In this document: positions 48,207 through 60,305 of the stretch, piece by piece
How positions within the stretch are numbered: position 1 is the first letter of the stretch
Layout of the letters: the number at the start of each line of letters is the position of its first letter
Assembly (NCBI GenBank): GCA_033065855.1
Contig: JAVXUO010001720.1
Span: 41,916-105,915 of the forward strand
Direction of reading: 5' to 3'
DNA length: 64,000 nucleotides
DNA from: Escallonia rubra
Taxonomy: Eukaryota; Streptophyta; Magnoliopsida; Escalloniales; Escalloniaceae
Position numbers and translations under genes: made by a program
Notes under the pieces: model-generated
What the model saw: the letters and a program-made list of their open reading frames with translations, nothing else
What the model was told of the DNA's origin: nothing
Database searches by the model: none

Positions 48207-48797
48207 AAAGAGCTGTCCGATCTGCCATCGCCGCCTCACAGTGGCGAAGCCCAGTTGAGGGACAACGTCGCGAGAGCACCGTCGCAGCCAGTCGGTCGCC
48301 GCCCGCCACGCGCCCGACGTACCAGCCCCGATCGGCACCTCCATCCGGCGATGCATCAGTCCTTTACAACTGGAACGACTCATAGGCGTTGCTGTGCTGC
48401 CGGCGACGTGATGGAACAGATGGTAGCGACAACCTGTGAAAGCTATTGGGCATGTCTCCATTCATCTTAATCAGGACGTGCACCACCGCGACAACCACCA
48501 GAAAGAGCTGTCCGATCTGCCATCGCCGCCTCACAGTGGCGAAGCCCAGTTGAGGGACAGCGTCGCGAGAGCACCGTCGCAGCCAGTCGGTCGCCGCCCG
48601 CCACGCGCCCGACGTACCAGCCCCGATCGGCACCTCCATCCGGCGATGCATCAGTCCTTTGCAACTGGAACGACTCCTAGGCGTTGCTGTGCTGCCGGCG
48701 ACGTGATGGAACAGATGGTAGCGACAACCTGTGAAAGCTATTGGGCATGTCTCCATTCATCTTAATCAGGACGTGCACCACCGCGACAACCACCAGA
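48207..48797 (+). repeat. 295-bp tandem duplication in the LARD interior
   Basis: Two units (48207-48501 and 48502-48797), each starting AAAGAGCTGTCCGATCTGCC, nearly identical. A 26-bp ACGTGCACCACCGCGACAAC motif is further repeated at 48773-48850. Confidence 0.92.
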
Positions 48798-51700
48798 ACG
48801 TGCACCACCGCGGCAACCCCCAGAACGTGAACCACCGCGACAACCACCAAAACAGCCGCGAAGGGCGCTCCCCACGGTCGCTACCATCACCGCCGCAACT
48901 TTAAAACGCCGCCAGTCACCGGTGATGCAAAGCTACTGGGACTAACAACAAACATCTCAACATTCTGAAGAAAGAAAGAGAGAGGAGGATGTCACAGCAG
49001 CGCCACCAGGAGACTCGCGCCGTCGAGACGCCACCACCGCGCGACGCCGTCGCGTCGCCATCTCGCTTCTATTATCCTCATCGTCGCCTGCCAGATTCGT
49101 TCCACTGCGATGACAAGCAACACGAAGCTACCCGCTGCCACGGCCCCAACTCTTCCATCAGCTTTCTCTTTCGAACAAATCGGAGAGAACGCATCGGCCA
49201 CCGTGGCAACCCAATCGACGCCACCGCCGAGGCAGCAGATTGACGCGGGGGTGAAGGCATCCACGCAAAGCTGACCAACACCTCTTCACGCCGCTGCTGG
49301 CCGTTACGATGGCCGCTGTTACGCCAGCTCCCTCTGGTGGTCGGATCTCTCTTCAGGTGATTAGCTATGTTCGTCAAGACAAAAGGGGGGCTCGATCTAC
49401 TGTTCGTGAAACCGGAGGAGCAGACACAAAAAAAGGTGCACTCCTTCCTTTTAGAGCATTTAATGTTTTGACCCCCTAAAAGTGCATATTTATGCTTAAG
49501 ACCCAAAGGGTCTTATTTATTCTACTGAGGTCAAATACTTTTAAAGTATTAAGCTTATAACCCGTGGAACTTCCTATTTAGGTTTAAAGACCACGGGGTC
49601 TTATTTATTTGGCATACGTTAAAAGCTATTTTTAGCATTAAGCTTTTAGAATGCACAATTAGACTGAACATGTTGCACATTTTTTAAAAGAGTTAGTGCA
49701 CTTTTGATAGTGCATGTCCGTCACTAATAATAAAGCGACTATAATTTTTAGCGCTAGCAAGCCTTCCGAAGGCTACTTCCAGTACGCTTATGGCTAGACC
49801 TATTTTTGGCCTAACATTATGCAATTGCATCAAGTGGTGCAAGCGTCACAAGTCAAGACTTCCAACTGCTATGATGTTTTAAGCTTAAGCACATTGTCGT
49901 TTAACGGACAAAGTCATAATAGGGCCACGGTGACTAAACACCGCTATTAATTCTGTGTTAAAAATATATTTGCATTTTTATATGCTTTATTGCTTCAGAG
50001 GTTATTTTTTCAGTCACGTACTTTTATTTCTTGCAAGGGCTTTTACTGCGCTGATAAGCAAGGAACAAACAAATTCACAGCCGGCCACGCACACGTCACC
50101 GGAGCCACCGGCGACGCAAAGTTGCTGGAAGATCGCGATGGGCACCATAAGCCGCCGGCCACCGCAGTCCAGTTGCAGGAGCAAACAACATCTCAGCAAA
50201 AAATCAAAAAAAATTGCATCGGCGTCGGCGCTAGGCAACGCCATACGACCACCGTTGGTAACAAATTGCGAGCGCCATTGCACCGCCCTCCAGTCAAGAT
50301 TTATGCCGCCACAGCCCCAAGAGATTGGTTGCCACTCCCAATCGTGCCGTCCACCACGGTCAGCGGCAACAACTCGTCACCGGTCAAACACTCCAGTCAC
50401 CACCGTGACTATCAGCAGCGCTATTAGCGTCATCGCCACCATCGCCGTGGAACGAATCTGTCTCACCGCTACCAGCTTCCAGATCTGCACCGCCGCGGCC
50501 ATGGGGAGAACATCGTCGCTTCATACCCGGAGGAGACCAACGATCGCCGCGAGTTTACGTCCGGTCGGCCGCTAACAAGCAACCACTATCGCCAACTACA
50601 ACTCCGACGACATGCACCGTCCTAATCAGACCACACCGCCGGCGGCAAAAGAAAAAAATCACCGTAGGCAGAAGCACACTGCGCAGTAACCGATGCCACC
50701 AGTCACACAACCATCACCGCCGCTAAGCTGCCGGATCAGCCACACATCGGAAACAACAACCAAATCCGCAAAGACAAGTAGCGCCGCCAGCGCGCCACCA
50801 CGCAACCACCTCTCTATTGCGCCACCTCAAGTTCGGTCAAAGAGAAAGTGGAGCAGACCCAATAAGGGTTTATACTGCGCTCGTAAGCATCAACAATGAC
50901 GCAAAACCACTTCACAAGCAAGGAACAAATTCACAGCACCCGGCGACTTAAAGGTCACGCCTAGGGTTTTTGCGGCAGTATCCTGCCGTCTCGACATTAT
51001 ATATCCGGTCATACAGTGACCGACTGTCAAAGGCCAAACATTCACACCAGCGCATGCTACCAATGCAACTGGTGAATCAGAGCACTTTGCGCTCCATCCG
51101 CCCCCAAGGGCACATATGATGAGAACTCTAAGTTCCGTCAACCCTCCGAGGGTATTTACATGAGCTCCATGCTCCATTCCCCCTCAAGGGCACTTATCAG
51201 AACTCTACGTTCCACTAGCCCTCTAGGGCGGTCACCCTCAAGGGCGGTCACCCTCAAGGGTGATAGGATAGCACACAAGTGTTATCTGACACGGTCTAGC
51301 TTTAGTTCTAGCCCGAGAAACGGCAAAACCACGTGGGAGTTCGTCGCCCTACCCTGTTTTGTTAATTCGAAACCTGGCCGAGCGTGAGTGCGAGGCTTCT
51401 TTGCCAGCCCTTAGCTGACGATAAGGGTTCGCGTCAAAGTAAAACGCAAGCATGATGTGGTCAGCTCAAGCTAAAGAACACACACTTGCACAAAATAAAC
51501 ACCCTCCACAGGAGAGGTGACCCCTCAAGGGGACATTCAAACACTTAGCACATGCAACAACTTGCATGCACAGCTCCGTGTCCTCTCTCTAGAGAGGCTA
51601 ACGTGGGGCACATCCTTTAATGGATCCCGAGATCCCATTATTCATCTTCCCAAAGATGATTCCGAATAGCCTACTTAGGCGACATTCGAAAGACCTAGCT

Positions 51701-51863
51701 CTCAAGAGCTAGAGTTCTAGCATCCTACTCGGGCAAAGTTCCAAGGCTTAAGCTCCCAAGAGCTTAGGTCCGAGTACATGGAGTAGAGAAATATTATTAC
51801 CCCTACAAGCGGATGGAGAATCCCTTACAAATCTAACGTGTGTCTCAAGACACCAGGTATAAA

Positions 51864-51894
51864 CTTCCTCAGCCAAACATTTTGGCTAAGGAAG
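51864..51894 (+). other. Hairpin overlapping the LARD polypurine tract
   Basis: CTTCCTCAGCCAAA pairs with TTTGGCTAAGGAAG across a 3-nt CAT loop (14-bp stem, one mismatch). The 3' arm runs into the polypurine tract. Confidence 0.85.
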
Positions 51895-51901
51895 TGGGGG
51901 G
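51888..51901 (+). promoter_or_regulatory. Polypurine tract of the LARD element
   Basis: AAGGAAGTGGGGGG lies 4 nt before the 3' LTR; it is the expected plus-strand primer. Confidence 0.8.
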
Positions 51902-51905
51902 CTTA

Positions 51906-52308
51906 TGATATATCTCAAATATACTCCCAATAATTGGGGAATACCGGCACTCTCAGTCCTACTAGGACATTGGGGATTATCTTATCAGAGATCGTGACGT
52001 GATCCTCAAGGAACCTAACACGATCCTAACACATCTAGCCTACGGCCCAGTCCTACTAGGGCTCTTCTTCCTACCACTATATAAAGGGGTCTCCCCCCCC
52101 CCCCCCCCCTCCCAGGTATGAGACGACTACACAACTAAACACATTCATGCCTTTTCAGAGCCATTATCATGTAATTGCGCTCTGACTTAAGCATCAGAGA
52201 GTTCTCCGCCGGAAACCCCACCCGGCGGTCACTCGTTTTCTGTCTTGCAGGTCATCGGTTCAGGCTCGGGTTCCGCAAAGTACGCGGCACATATTTTAAG
52301 CAGCAACA
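51906..52308 (+). repeat. 3' LTR of the LARD element
   Basis: 403 bp, matching the 5' LTR apart from about a dozen substitutions and a longer C-run at 52093-52109. Confidence 0.93.
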
Positions 52309-52313
52309 GCTGA

Positions 52314-53997
52314 AAACATTGTTCCTCATTCTTATATTGTATTCCTGTTCAAACAGTCTTGCATTTCTCTCCCTCCATACCATATCAAACTTAACTTTAA
52401 TTTTAACAAGAGTTTTTTTTTTAATAAATTTGAAATTGTTAAAACCAAACACGTGCGAAGATAAAGCTAGAAATACAAAAATTTTGTAATATCAAGTTTG
52501 GATTTTATAATTTATTTTAACTATAATTTTTTAATAAAGTTTAAATTATGAAAACTAAACAAGTCTTTATAGGTAGTTATTTATCATTTAAGATTTGTAT
52601 TTTGTGTCATTTTTAAAAAATCTCTTGAAATGTCACTTGTTACTATTCTAGATGGGTAGTTAGTAACACCAAAGAGGTGTTATTACACCAAAATAACTTT
52701 TGCCTTTATGTATAATACGAGTTGTCGTGCACACGTGATGCATAGGCAAAAGTCAAAAGAGTAGATATGAATATCACGAAGACAAAAAGATGTCTATTTA
52801 AATTTACATATAAGACTTAAAAACTTTAAAATATCGAAACCGGTGTAATATATTATGCTGGTCGTGGCCATTGTTAAGCATGATTTGCATTTTAGCGCAT
52901 CTCGGACAACTTAAAAAACATATGATAACTTAGCAATTTTTGCTCAAGCATAAATACAAAAAAAAACAGAATAAATATGTTTATGAATTACCACAGAATC
53001 TCTAAATGTCTAATTACGTAGTCACTTCTATTAGCATAAATGAAAACAAGGGGAAACATTTAGAATACGCGCTCAAAATCCATTAAATCATAGTATAAAA
53101 ATGTTTGTCTTGACGTTCATGCAGCAAATTAGCATCACGCTTATTTTTTTTTTTTGGGTAAAAGGTCCGAGAGATGCATCACCCTTCTTTTATACCGTTC
53201 AAAGGAAGAGCATTAATTGGAAAAGACAATAAACATTCTTGTATATCTAAAAATGGTGAATATTTAATTTGCTTCGCATCAGATGAAAGAGCGCTTGAAC
53301 AAAATTGAGAATGCATGTCTTTCATCTTTTTGATTACTCAACAAAGTTCAGATCACAAAATTGAAAAAAAGAAACTTCAAAATCAATGAATACCTTGAAA
53401 GCTCCGTATCAATTTCAATTCATTAGAATCAAAACTCCCCGAAAAATGGTGCCATATTGATAGCAAGAAAAGAAACAGAACAGAACCCCATCAAATCGAT
53501 CAATGGAAAGTGATTGATCCGAAAGTCTCTCTCTCTCACACACAAAAAAAAAAATTAGATAAAAAAATGACGCGCATAATCGAAATTCAGTGGTAAACAA
53601 CAAATATGTCGCCCCCCTCTCTGCACTTAAAGGTACTTCCACTGATTCGCAGGAAGTTCTTCCCCAGAAACCAATTCAGGAAAAAGGCCGACGCATACTC
53701 TGAAAATTCAGGACGGGCTCCAATACTTGTCTTATGTTATTCTCTCAACACTAGTGCCCGCTGCTTAAAAGGTTAATAAATTAATCGCCTTTCTTATTCC
53801 TCTCTGCAAGGGGCACATGTATACAATTCCAGGTGGTTAGTCCCATGGTTTTTGAAAGGGAAAAAATAGACGTGGCCCTGAAAATCAAACATGTTTGGTG
53901 TTTGGATTATTCCCATGGTTTTTGAGGTGCATAAGCCGCTTAAAGTTTGGATTATCCCTAAGATTTTTGGGCAATTCAGAACATTCTGAAACGTGTT
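52314..53997. other. AT-rich intergenic DNA
   Basis: No gene seen. Contains poly-A/T runs and a CTCTCTCTCACACACA-type simple stretch near 53525. A phrase TTTGGATTATTCCCATGG / TTTGGATTATCCCTAAGA is repeated near 53901 and 53945. Confidence 0.5.
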
Positions 53998-54339
53998 TCA
54001 CGCTTCAGAGTGAGATAACTTTCCCACCTTCACATTATGGTCCGCCATCAAGGAACAATTATGACCCAACCTTGTTTTCAACACTATCTTGCTACCGTTC
54101 ATACTTTGAGGAATTCCCATTCTGCGTAAATCGAGATTTCTCTTAACCACCTTGTCCTCAGCCTGATCTTGCAATGGGCATGCCACCTCACTCAAGATCA
54201 TGGCCTCTTGACCCTCCTCATTCAAAATGATGTAGGGGGGCTGCAAATACAGCATAATGGGAAATGGTTCAATGTGAATGCCCTTCCCGGCCAACTCTTT
54301 TCTCGTTAATACCGGGGACCAACTTGAGGTCATTTTCAT
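53998..54339 (-). pseudogene. NB-ARC (NLR) resistance-gene remnant
   Basis: The lower part of this minus-strand frame reads LDLRRMGIPQSMNGSKIVLK, then TR, and VGKLSHSEA. This matches the RNBS-B (GSKIVLTTR) to RNBS-C (KVxxLSxxEA) stretch of CC-type NLR immune receptors. No P-loop, GLPL motif or LRR was found nearby, and a stop follows directly after SHSEA. The upstream two thirds of the frame is not recognisable. It is a short relic only. Confidence 0.5.
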
Positions 54340-54599
54340 ATTCGACCATTCATTTCCTGGTCATACGTTGTTTTCAAAGTATGTTGTCCCACAAATTGAA
54401 TTGTTAACTTTGGCAAAATTGTAGAAACATTAATCCATTGACCATTCATACTTTCTTATTTGCTAGATATTCAGCAATGAGAAGTACAAGTGTGTCATGC
54501 ATCGAGCAGCTGTCAATAACAAAGTTACAAGAAGCCTAGCTTTGTATAATTAGCTCCTATTACCGATTAGTGAATCGAAAGAGTGGCTAAGATAGAAAA

Positions 54600-54696
54600 G
54601 GGGAGGCAAGTAACGGGTCTCTTTGAAAACTGGTTGGTTTTCAGATTTTTCTCTCTAGTTTTATAAACTTGAAAAAAAAAACACGTTTGACACACA

Positions 54697-54728
<32 letters not shown>

Positions 54729-55085
54729 TTTCAGTTTTGAAAACCAACTTTTAAAAGAGCGCTGTTTTTTAAAATTCTCATTTTCGAGTTTTGGGTTTCC
54801 AGTTTTGAGGACCCCCCTACCCCCCCCCCCCCCCCCCCAAACAGCCACCGCTCGCCGCCACTGGCCACCGTCACCAAAGAAAAAATTCAAAATAAAAACT
54901 GGGCAATCAAACACGCAAAAGAAAAAACTTAAAATAAAAACTAGGTAACCAAAAGAAAAAACTCAAAATAAAAACTGAGTAATCAAATACCCATTTATTT
55001 TTGTATAAAATAAAAACTAAATTGATTTTTATTTTTATTTTTTTGGAAACAGAAAACAAAAACTTGAAGTGATTTCAAACGCTAT
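54600..55085. mobile_element. MITE-like repeat with 19-C run
   Basis: The ends CGGGTCTCTTTGAAAACTGG (54616) and the complement of GATTTCAAACGCTATCG (55070) resemble inverted termini of the GTTTGAAAAC type. The interior has three GAAAAAACT-AAAATAAAAACT units at 54880-54980 and a C-run at 54820-54838. No coding. Confidence 0.4.
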
Positions 55086-55526
55086 CGAAGTTATGCAAGT
55101 AACATGGTATGAATCACAATCCACAAACTATAACCAATGAATTGGAATTTTGCTTCAAGTCATCGGAATATAAGTTGGCTGTTGGCTCTTGCATATGCAA
55201 AGGGCAATCAATTATAAGTGGGTGTATCATACATTTAAACATGGATTCATGGCAGCAAAAACCACAAGACAAAACATACAAGAAAAGTTCTCACGCATGT
55301 GAACAAGCCGGCACAGGTAAAAACGAAGGGGGCAGGGGGGGCTGCCGATGAAGAGAAAAATTAAAGAGCAAGAGGACAGGTGACAAGACTTAAAAACAAA
55401 GGTAAAGGCCAAAACATGCTAGTTGGCCACGATTATGCAATCTTGGTTATGTTATACAAGCTACAGATGAAGAAGCAAAGAAAATGGCAGGAGAACTGCA
55501 GAACCGCTCCAGTAAGAAACATGCTT
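55086..55526. other. Intergenic DNA, nothing recognised
   Basis: Low-complexity A-rich text; an 80-codon frame at 55109 has no domain. Confidence 0.45.
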
Positions 55527-55530
55527 GTCA

Positions 55531-56790
55531 CTCCTTTCGGTGTACCCTAAAGGAGTGACATGATGAAGGTGCACACTGTAGAGATGTGTTTATAAAGCCG
55601 CGTAAGGTGATAAACCCTAACATGTTTTGGCCCTTTTGATCCGGAAATTTGACTCCAATATAAAAAGTTGTCTGCCAACAAATAAAAAGTATCGACTTTA
55701 AGACTAACTACACTACTTGACAAAAGAGAATATTGCACAGGTCTCATAGTGGAGGTAATTTATAGACACAATAAATATTTATACTAGTCAATAATGCAAA
55801 ATATTGTTGACCGGTCAAATTAAATATTTACCGTCGCGACAAAAGCGGGTTCAACTGCTGCTAGAACCAAGTAAAATTTTAACCAAGAATCATTTCATAA
55901 TTAAAGAGGGACAAAATCTCTTTAATTACGTAATCAAGGCCTAATTCATGCGTTCTTCAAAATTAAGTTTACTATCTTGTCCATAATAAAAAGGCTTGAG
56001 GTAGAGAAGAATGATACATATGGTCTTTGCAAACAAAAACAGAGATCTGTCAAAAATCTGTTGTCTCAAGAAATATTGCGCTTTGTGCTTCAATTAAAGA
56101 ACAATTCACATTAATCCATGGTCATTCTTCAATCGAGCCTTTCAAAAGCATGCCTGTAATGGCCGGGCTCCTTTCAGTGTACCCTAAAGGAGTGACGTGA
56201 TGAAATTGCACACTGTAGAGATGTGTTTATAAAGCCGCGTAAGGTGATAAACCCTAACGTGTTTTGGCCCTTTTGATCCGTAAATTTGACTCCAATTTAA
56301 AAAGTTGTCTGCCAACAAATAAAAAGTATCAACTTTAAGACTAACTACACTACTTGCAAAAAGAGAATATTGCACAGGTCTTATAGTGGAGGTAATTTAT
56401 AGACACAATAAATATTTATACTAGCCAATAATACAAAATATTGTTGACCGGTCAAATTAAATATTTACCGTCGCGACAAAAACGGGTTCATGTGATGCTA
56501 GAACCAAGTCAAATTTTAACCAAGAATCATTTCATAATTAAAGAGGGACAAAATCTCTTTAATTACGTAATCAAGGCCTAATTCATGGGTTCTTCAAAAT
56601 GAAGTTTACTATCTTGTCTAATAAAAGGCTTGACGTAGAGAAGAAGGATAAATATGGTCTCTGAAAACAAAACCAAAAATCTGTCAAAACTCTGTTGTCT
56701 CAAGAATTTTTGCACTTGCCTTTCATTTGAAGAACAATTCACACTAATATATGGTTGTTCTTCAATCGAGCAATTTCAAGATCAAAGATT
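55531..56790. repeat. 637-bp tandem duplication
   Basis: Copy 1 (55531-56167) and copy 2 (56168 to about 56790) align throughout with scattered substitutions and small indels. Each begins with a TCCTTTC-GTGTACCCTAAAGG block; in copy 1 the arms GTCACTCCTTT and AAAGGAGTGAC form a perfect 11-bp stem (55527-55559). No coding; the minus-strand frames of 66 and 63 codons are the same frame in each copy. Confidence 0.9.
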
Positions 56791-57460
56791 AATTTCTCTT
56801 TGATCTTAAATATCAAAGAAAATTTCCCCTCCAAGTTTGGTGATTCTAAAAGTCAAGGATTGCCGCACTCGTCGGGTATAAAGCCTCAAACCTCTCGATC
56901 AAGTACCGCTTCAACGACCTTCCGAACGTGAAGATTGAAGAAGTCAAAGTCAGTGTTTCAAGATCAAGCTACTTCAGTCCTTGGACCTTGACCAATTCAG
57001 AAGTTGAATAAGAGGATTTTACCATATAATTTGTGTAAATTCACAGAGTGGTGTAATTCCTTATATTTTCATTTCATACTGAATTTTGTGCATTGTTTCT
57101 TATCTCGCAACTTAGACACAAAATATATGATTTAGGTATACTTTGCAAAAGCTACAAAGTAGATTCGTTTCGCAAGGGAATGAACATCAGGATTCTTTTT
57201 TTGCGACTGCCTTGGAATGGTAGCACCAGTCCAACGGTTTATATGGTGTATTACTTCAAATGAATTTTTCCTAGGTATTTCTCAAGGCTTTAACAACCAT
57301 ATTTTTTAAGAGTTGCGACTTCAATTTAGGGTTCTTATTAAGCACCAATTCATTGCACATAGAAGTGAAATCCAAAACTTTATTTGCCAATAAAATTGCA
57401 ACTTGATCATTCTTCTCTATCTTTAAAACTTATTGAAATTCTTTCTGATGTTCTTCGTAT
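56791..57460. other. LTR-like or intergenic DNA
   Basis: The text after copy 2 (AAGATTGAAGAAGTCAAAGT, TTTCAAGATCAAG, TGTGTAAATTCACAGAG) has the feel of a copia LTR end, but no paired LTR or primer site was confirmed. No gene seen. Confidence 0.35.
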
Positions 57461-57471
57461 TTACTCTAAGG

Positions 57472-57640
57472 GTCCGATTGGAAAACGGAATTGGAATTGG
57501 AATTGGAATTGGAATTGGAATTGAGAATTGTAATTCAATTCCAATTCCAATGAAATTGGAATTGCTTTGGAATTAAATAGAATTTGTAATTCCCTTGATT
57601 GGTTAGCACAAAAAATTGGATTAAGAATTGAAATTACTAA
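57472..57640. repeat. (GGAATT)n array with flanking palindromic AATTCC text
   Basis: About six GGAATT units at 57487-57523 are followed by AATTCAATTCCAATTCCAAT in the opposite sense. It resembles a small fold-back MITE end. Confidence 0.7.
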
Positions 57641-58127
57641 AGTAAAAAAAAAGAGGTAATTATGCAAAAAGGTAGTTTCATATTTGTCTTAACAAATCAT
57701 ACCAAACAGCCCGCCCCGCCCCATAGAACCGAAGAAAAAGAAAAGAAAAGAAAATACACACAGTGACTTACGTACAAAATGAAAAAATGCAACTAATTGA
57801 TAAGCAAACTTGAACTTGCAACGTAATAGTTATATTAGAACTTTAATGCTATGTTAGTACTTGACAACAAGAAAATGTTCTCAAAGATAGAAATGTGCTT
57901 AGACTTAACAAAATAAAGTGGCTCTTAAATGTAACAAGTGATTAACAAGTTAGATCTCTACCAGTAAATAAGATAATAGCTTCTAAAAAACTAGACTTGA
58001 AAACAATTCAAAGTTCAAAAGTTCCTCGTTGGCCCCATATCTTAAGTATTGATGATTTGCATCATTAACCATGGCCTCCTCAAGTGAAATGGAAGGGACA
58101 TGAATGACTCAAACTTTCTCACATTGC
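57641..58127. other. AT-rich spacer
   Basis: No gene seen. Confidence 0.4.
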
Positions 58128-58982
58128 TGGTCAGCACTCATAAGCTTTGAGCAACTCATGCCGATCCAAATCTGGCACCTCTGGTAACTTCTCATAAATG
58201 AAATCCGCACTTGCAATTGTAACTTCTGATGCACATACCTTGTCAATGGCACTAGCCATTGAAGTAACGGCTGTAGCAAGTGCATCACTAGTTCGACTTC
58301 TCTTTCTCGATGGTTGTAACTTGTTTTGTTGAGGTTGCCTTTTGATGTTTCTTTCTATCAAGTTCTTCACTAATTACCTCTACATTGGAATTAAATGTCG
58401 GCTCATTGTAACCTTCAACACCAGCCTCAGCTCCTTCCCCTGTTGCTCGATCTTGTCCACATATAGTTGATAAATCTTCTCAATTCTCAATTACTTTTCT
58501 TCTGTATGGCTTTGCATCAGAATGATCCTACAGAAAGCATTTATAAAACTATATAAGTAGCATCCCAATTGTTTAAAAAATAAGAGAGATTAATATACTT
58601 TTTACCTGGACATACGTGTTCCAAGTAGCTTCACTGTAAACGCTAATCGTATTGGAATAATAATCCCACGAAAAGCCACTTTGGGTCAACAACTTAGGCA
58701 CTATCTCGTAATGCTTGTCCCATGTTTTCAGATGACCAACAATGTTATCTTTTGTAACTTTAACGTTACATTGATCATTTATCGCATCAATCACAGCATT
58801 GTACGCACTTCGTTTCCATCCATTATGAACTTTGTTCCCAATATTAAGTTGGTCAAGCAAGACAACATTAAGAACCGGTCCATTTCCACAGTCCATCTAA
58901 GGTATGATTTTGTCTTTGAATCACCAACATTCTTTCTTTTAGTAGAAAGACTAACTTGCGAGGCATTGTTATCGGTACTCAT
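58128..58982 (-). pseudogene. Myb/SANT-like protein (Harbinger ORF1 / L10-interacting MYB type)
   Basis: The minus strand reads a plant Myb/SANT-like domain: LRWTVEMDRFLM, then in another frame GNKVHNGWKRSAYNAVIDAI, VTKDNIVGHLKTWDKHYEIV and LLTQSGFSWDYYSN. A donor follows TYVQ near 58608. A second exon starts near 58530 (DHSDAKPYRRKVIEN), meets a stop, and changes frame near 58370. It ends RKRSRTSDALATAV...ASAIDKVCASEV...YEKLPEVPDLD at 58131. Such proteins are ORF1 of PIF/Harbinger transposons or their domesticated relatives. Frameshifts in exon 1 (near 58896) and exon 2, and the stop after IEN, show it is dead. No Harbinger transposase was seen. Confidence 0.65.
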
Positions 58983-60305
58983 CTATTTACAGACAATATT
59001 TAAGTTATACAGGTAGCACAAGGTTCTCTCAAAAGGAGTACATAAACTAGTTCAACTAGTCAAACATTCAGAAAGTAAAGAAGCAAAATCATCATTTGAC
59101 ATGCTCTCACACACCTGAATCGAACATCCATTCACGCAAATTCATCATTTGACATCTAACAGACAAAAAAAACACATGCTAATGAAGAAAATATTCAAAG
59201 AACTAACACACATGCAAAGGCCTGGATCACTAAGTTCCTGAGGGACTTAGTTTGTTGCAGAAGTATAGGTTATAGTTGCCTTCAGATGCCTTCAGAAGTA
59301 TAGGTTATAGTTGTCTGATTCCCAATTATCCTCCAGTGATAGAATTTAAGGCATCCAACCAATTCGGAGAACCTCCTTATCATCACCCCAATTGACGTAA
59401 CAACAAGAAGGTAGCCGTGCAGGTTGAACTTCCACTTTGATCATTCTTTTATGTGACTGGCTGGGTGGTTCACAACCTCTTGGTTACTTTTCCCTCCCAG
59501 ACTTCCATTTTAGGTCCAATGCATTGCACAAAAGAAGAAAACTGAGAAGTCCTCTAGTTTCGTAAATATGGTAAATTTGGCTTGAAACCCTAAAACTTTG
59601 GGTCAGATGAGATTTATCCAATGGTTTGAATAAAAGATAGCAATTATTTAAGCTCCAATTATACCATTTCTGATTGTAGTAAGTTGATCATGTTGTAGTT
59701 TCAACAGGTTACAGTTCTTGGCTATAATAATACTAGACTTACCTCAGACTCAGCTATTTTTACTTCCCAACTTTCTATAATTGTTCCATTGGTTTTCAGA
59801 CTTGAACACACAGTCAAATATGAACTTGGAAGAGTATGGTATATTGGATGCATGATAAGTTCACCCCGGTAAGTTTCATCATAACTTTTTCCCAAAACAG
59901 GTCGCTATGTGGAGAGTATGATGCAAAAAGTGGAAACAGAAATTGGTAACACTTTCCAAAAGAAGCAAATTTTAACTTTGGAAAACATTTTCAGAGAAGC
60001 ACACTGAAATTTTCGGACACAACAGAAAACTGAGGTGGAAACTTAAACTCATAAAAGGAAAACCAAAACACTCCATAATTGCGTTCAGTTCTGGTAAGCT
60101 TTTTCACAGGCGGAAAAACAAAGGAATACACCAGAATTCAACAACACTAAATGAGACAAGAATCATATCACTAAGTTGTAAACTCATCATTACTAGAAAG
60201 CATACCTTGAAATCTGAAAAACTAATATTACATAAAAAAAAAAAAAAACATGTCATTTAGAGTACCATGCAAAAGAGGATTTTCATTACAATGTCTCACC
60301 ACCTG
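58983..60305. other. Spacer downstream of the HESO1 fragment
   Basis: No gene recognised. GAAGTATAGGTTATAGTTG is repeated at 59260 and 59295. The sequence may include the 3' UTR of the HESO1 fragment. Confidence 0.4.

Larger units (their letters stand above)
47080..49430 (+). other. LARD interior: Pro/Ser/Thr/Arg-rich open frames, not genes
   Basis: GC-rich CAC/GCC/CCG text gives many overlapping frames on both strands, the longest 185 codons (47353-47910). They are biased to Pro, His, Ser, Thr and Arg and have no signal peptide, zinc finger or retroviral motif. I treat them as compositional. Confidence 0.65.
46638..52308 (+). mobile_element. Non-coding LTR retrotransposon (LARD type)
   Basis: A 400-bp left LTR (46638-47037) and a 403-bp right LTR (51906-52308) both start TGATATATCTC and end AGCAGCAACA. 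The 5-bp duplication GCTGA flanks the element (46633-46637 and 52309-52313). A primer-binding site and polypurine tract are in place. The 4,868-bp interior has no gag, protease, integrase or reverse-transcriptase motifs. It has CAC/CCG-rich low-complexity DNA with duplications, and AT-rich blocks near 49440-50000. It would need proteins from a partner element. The LTRs differ at about a dozen sites plus C-run length, so the insertion is fairly young. Confidence 0.93.
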
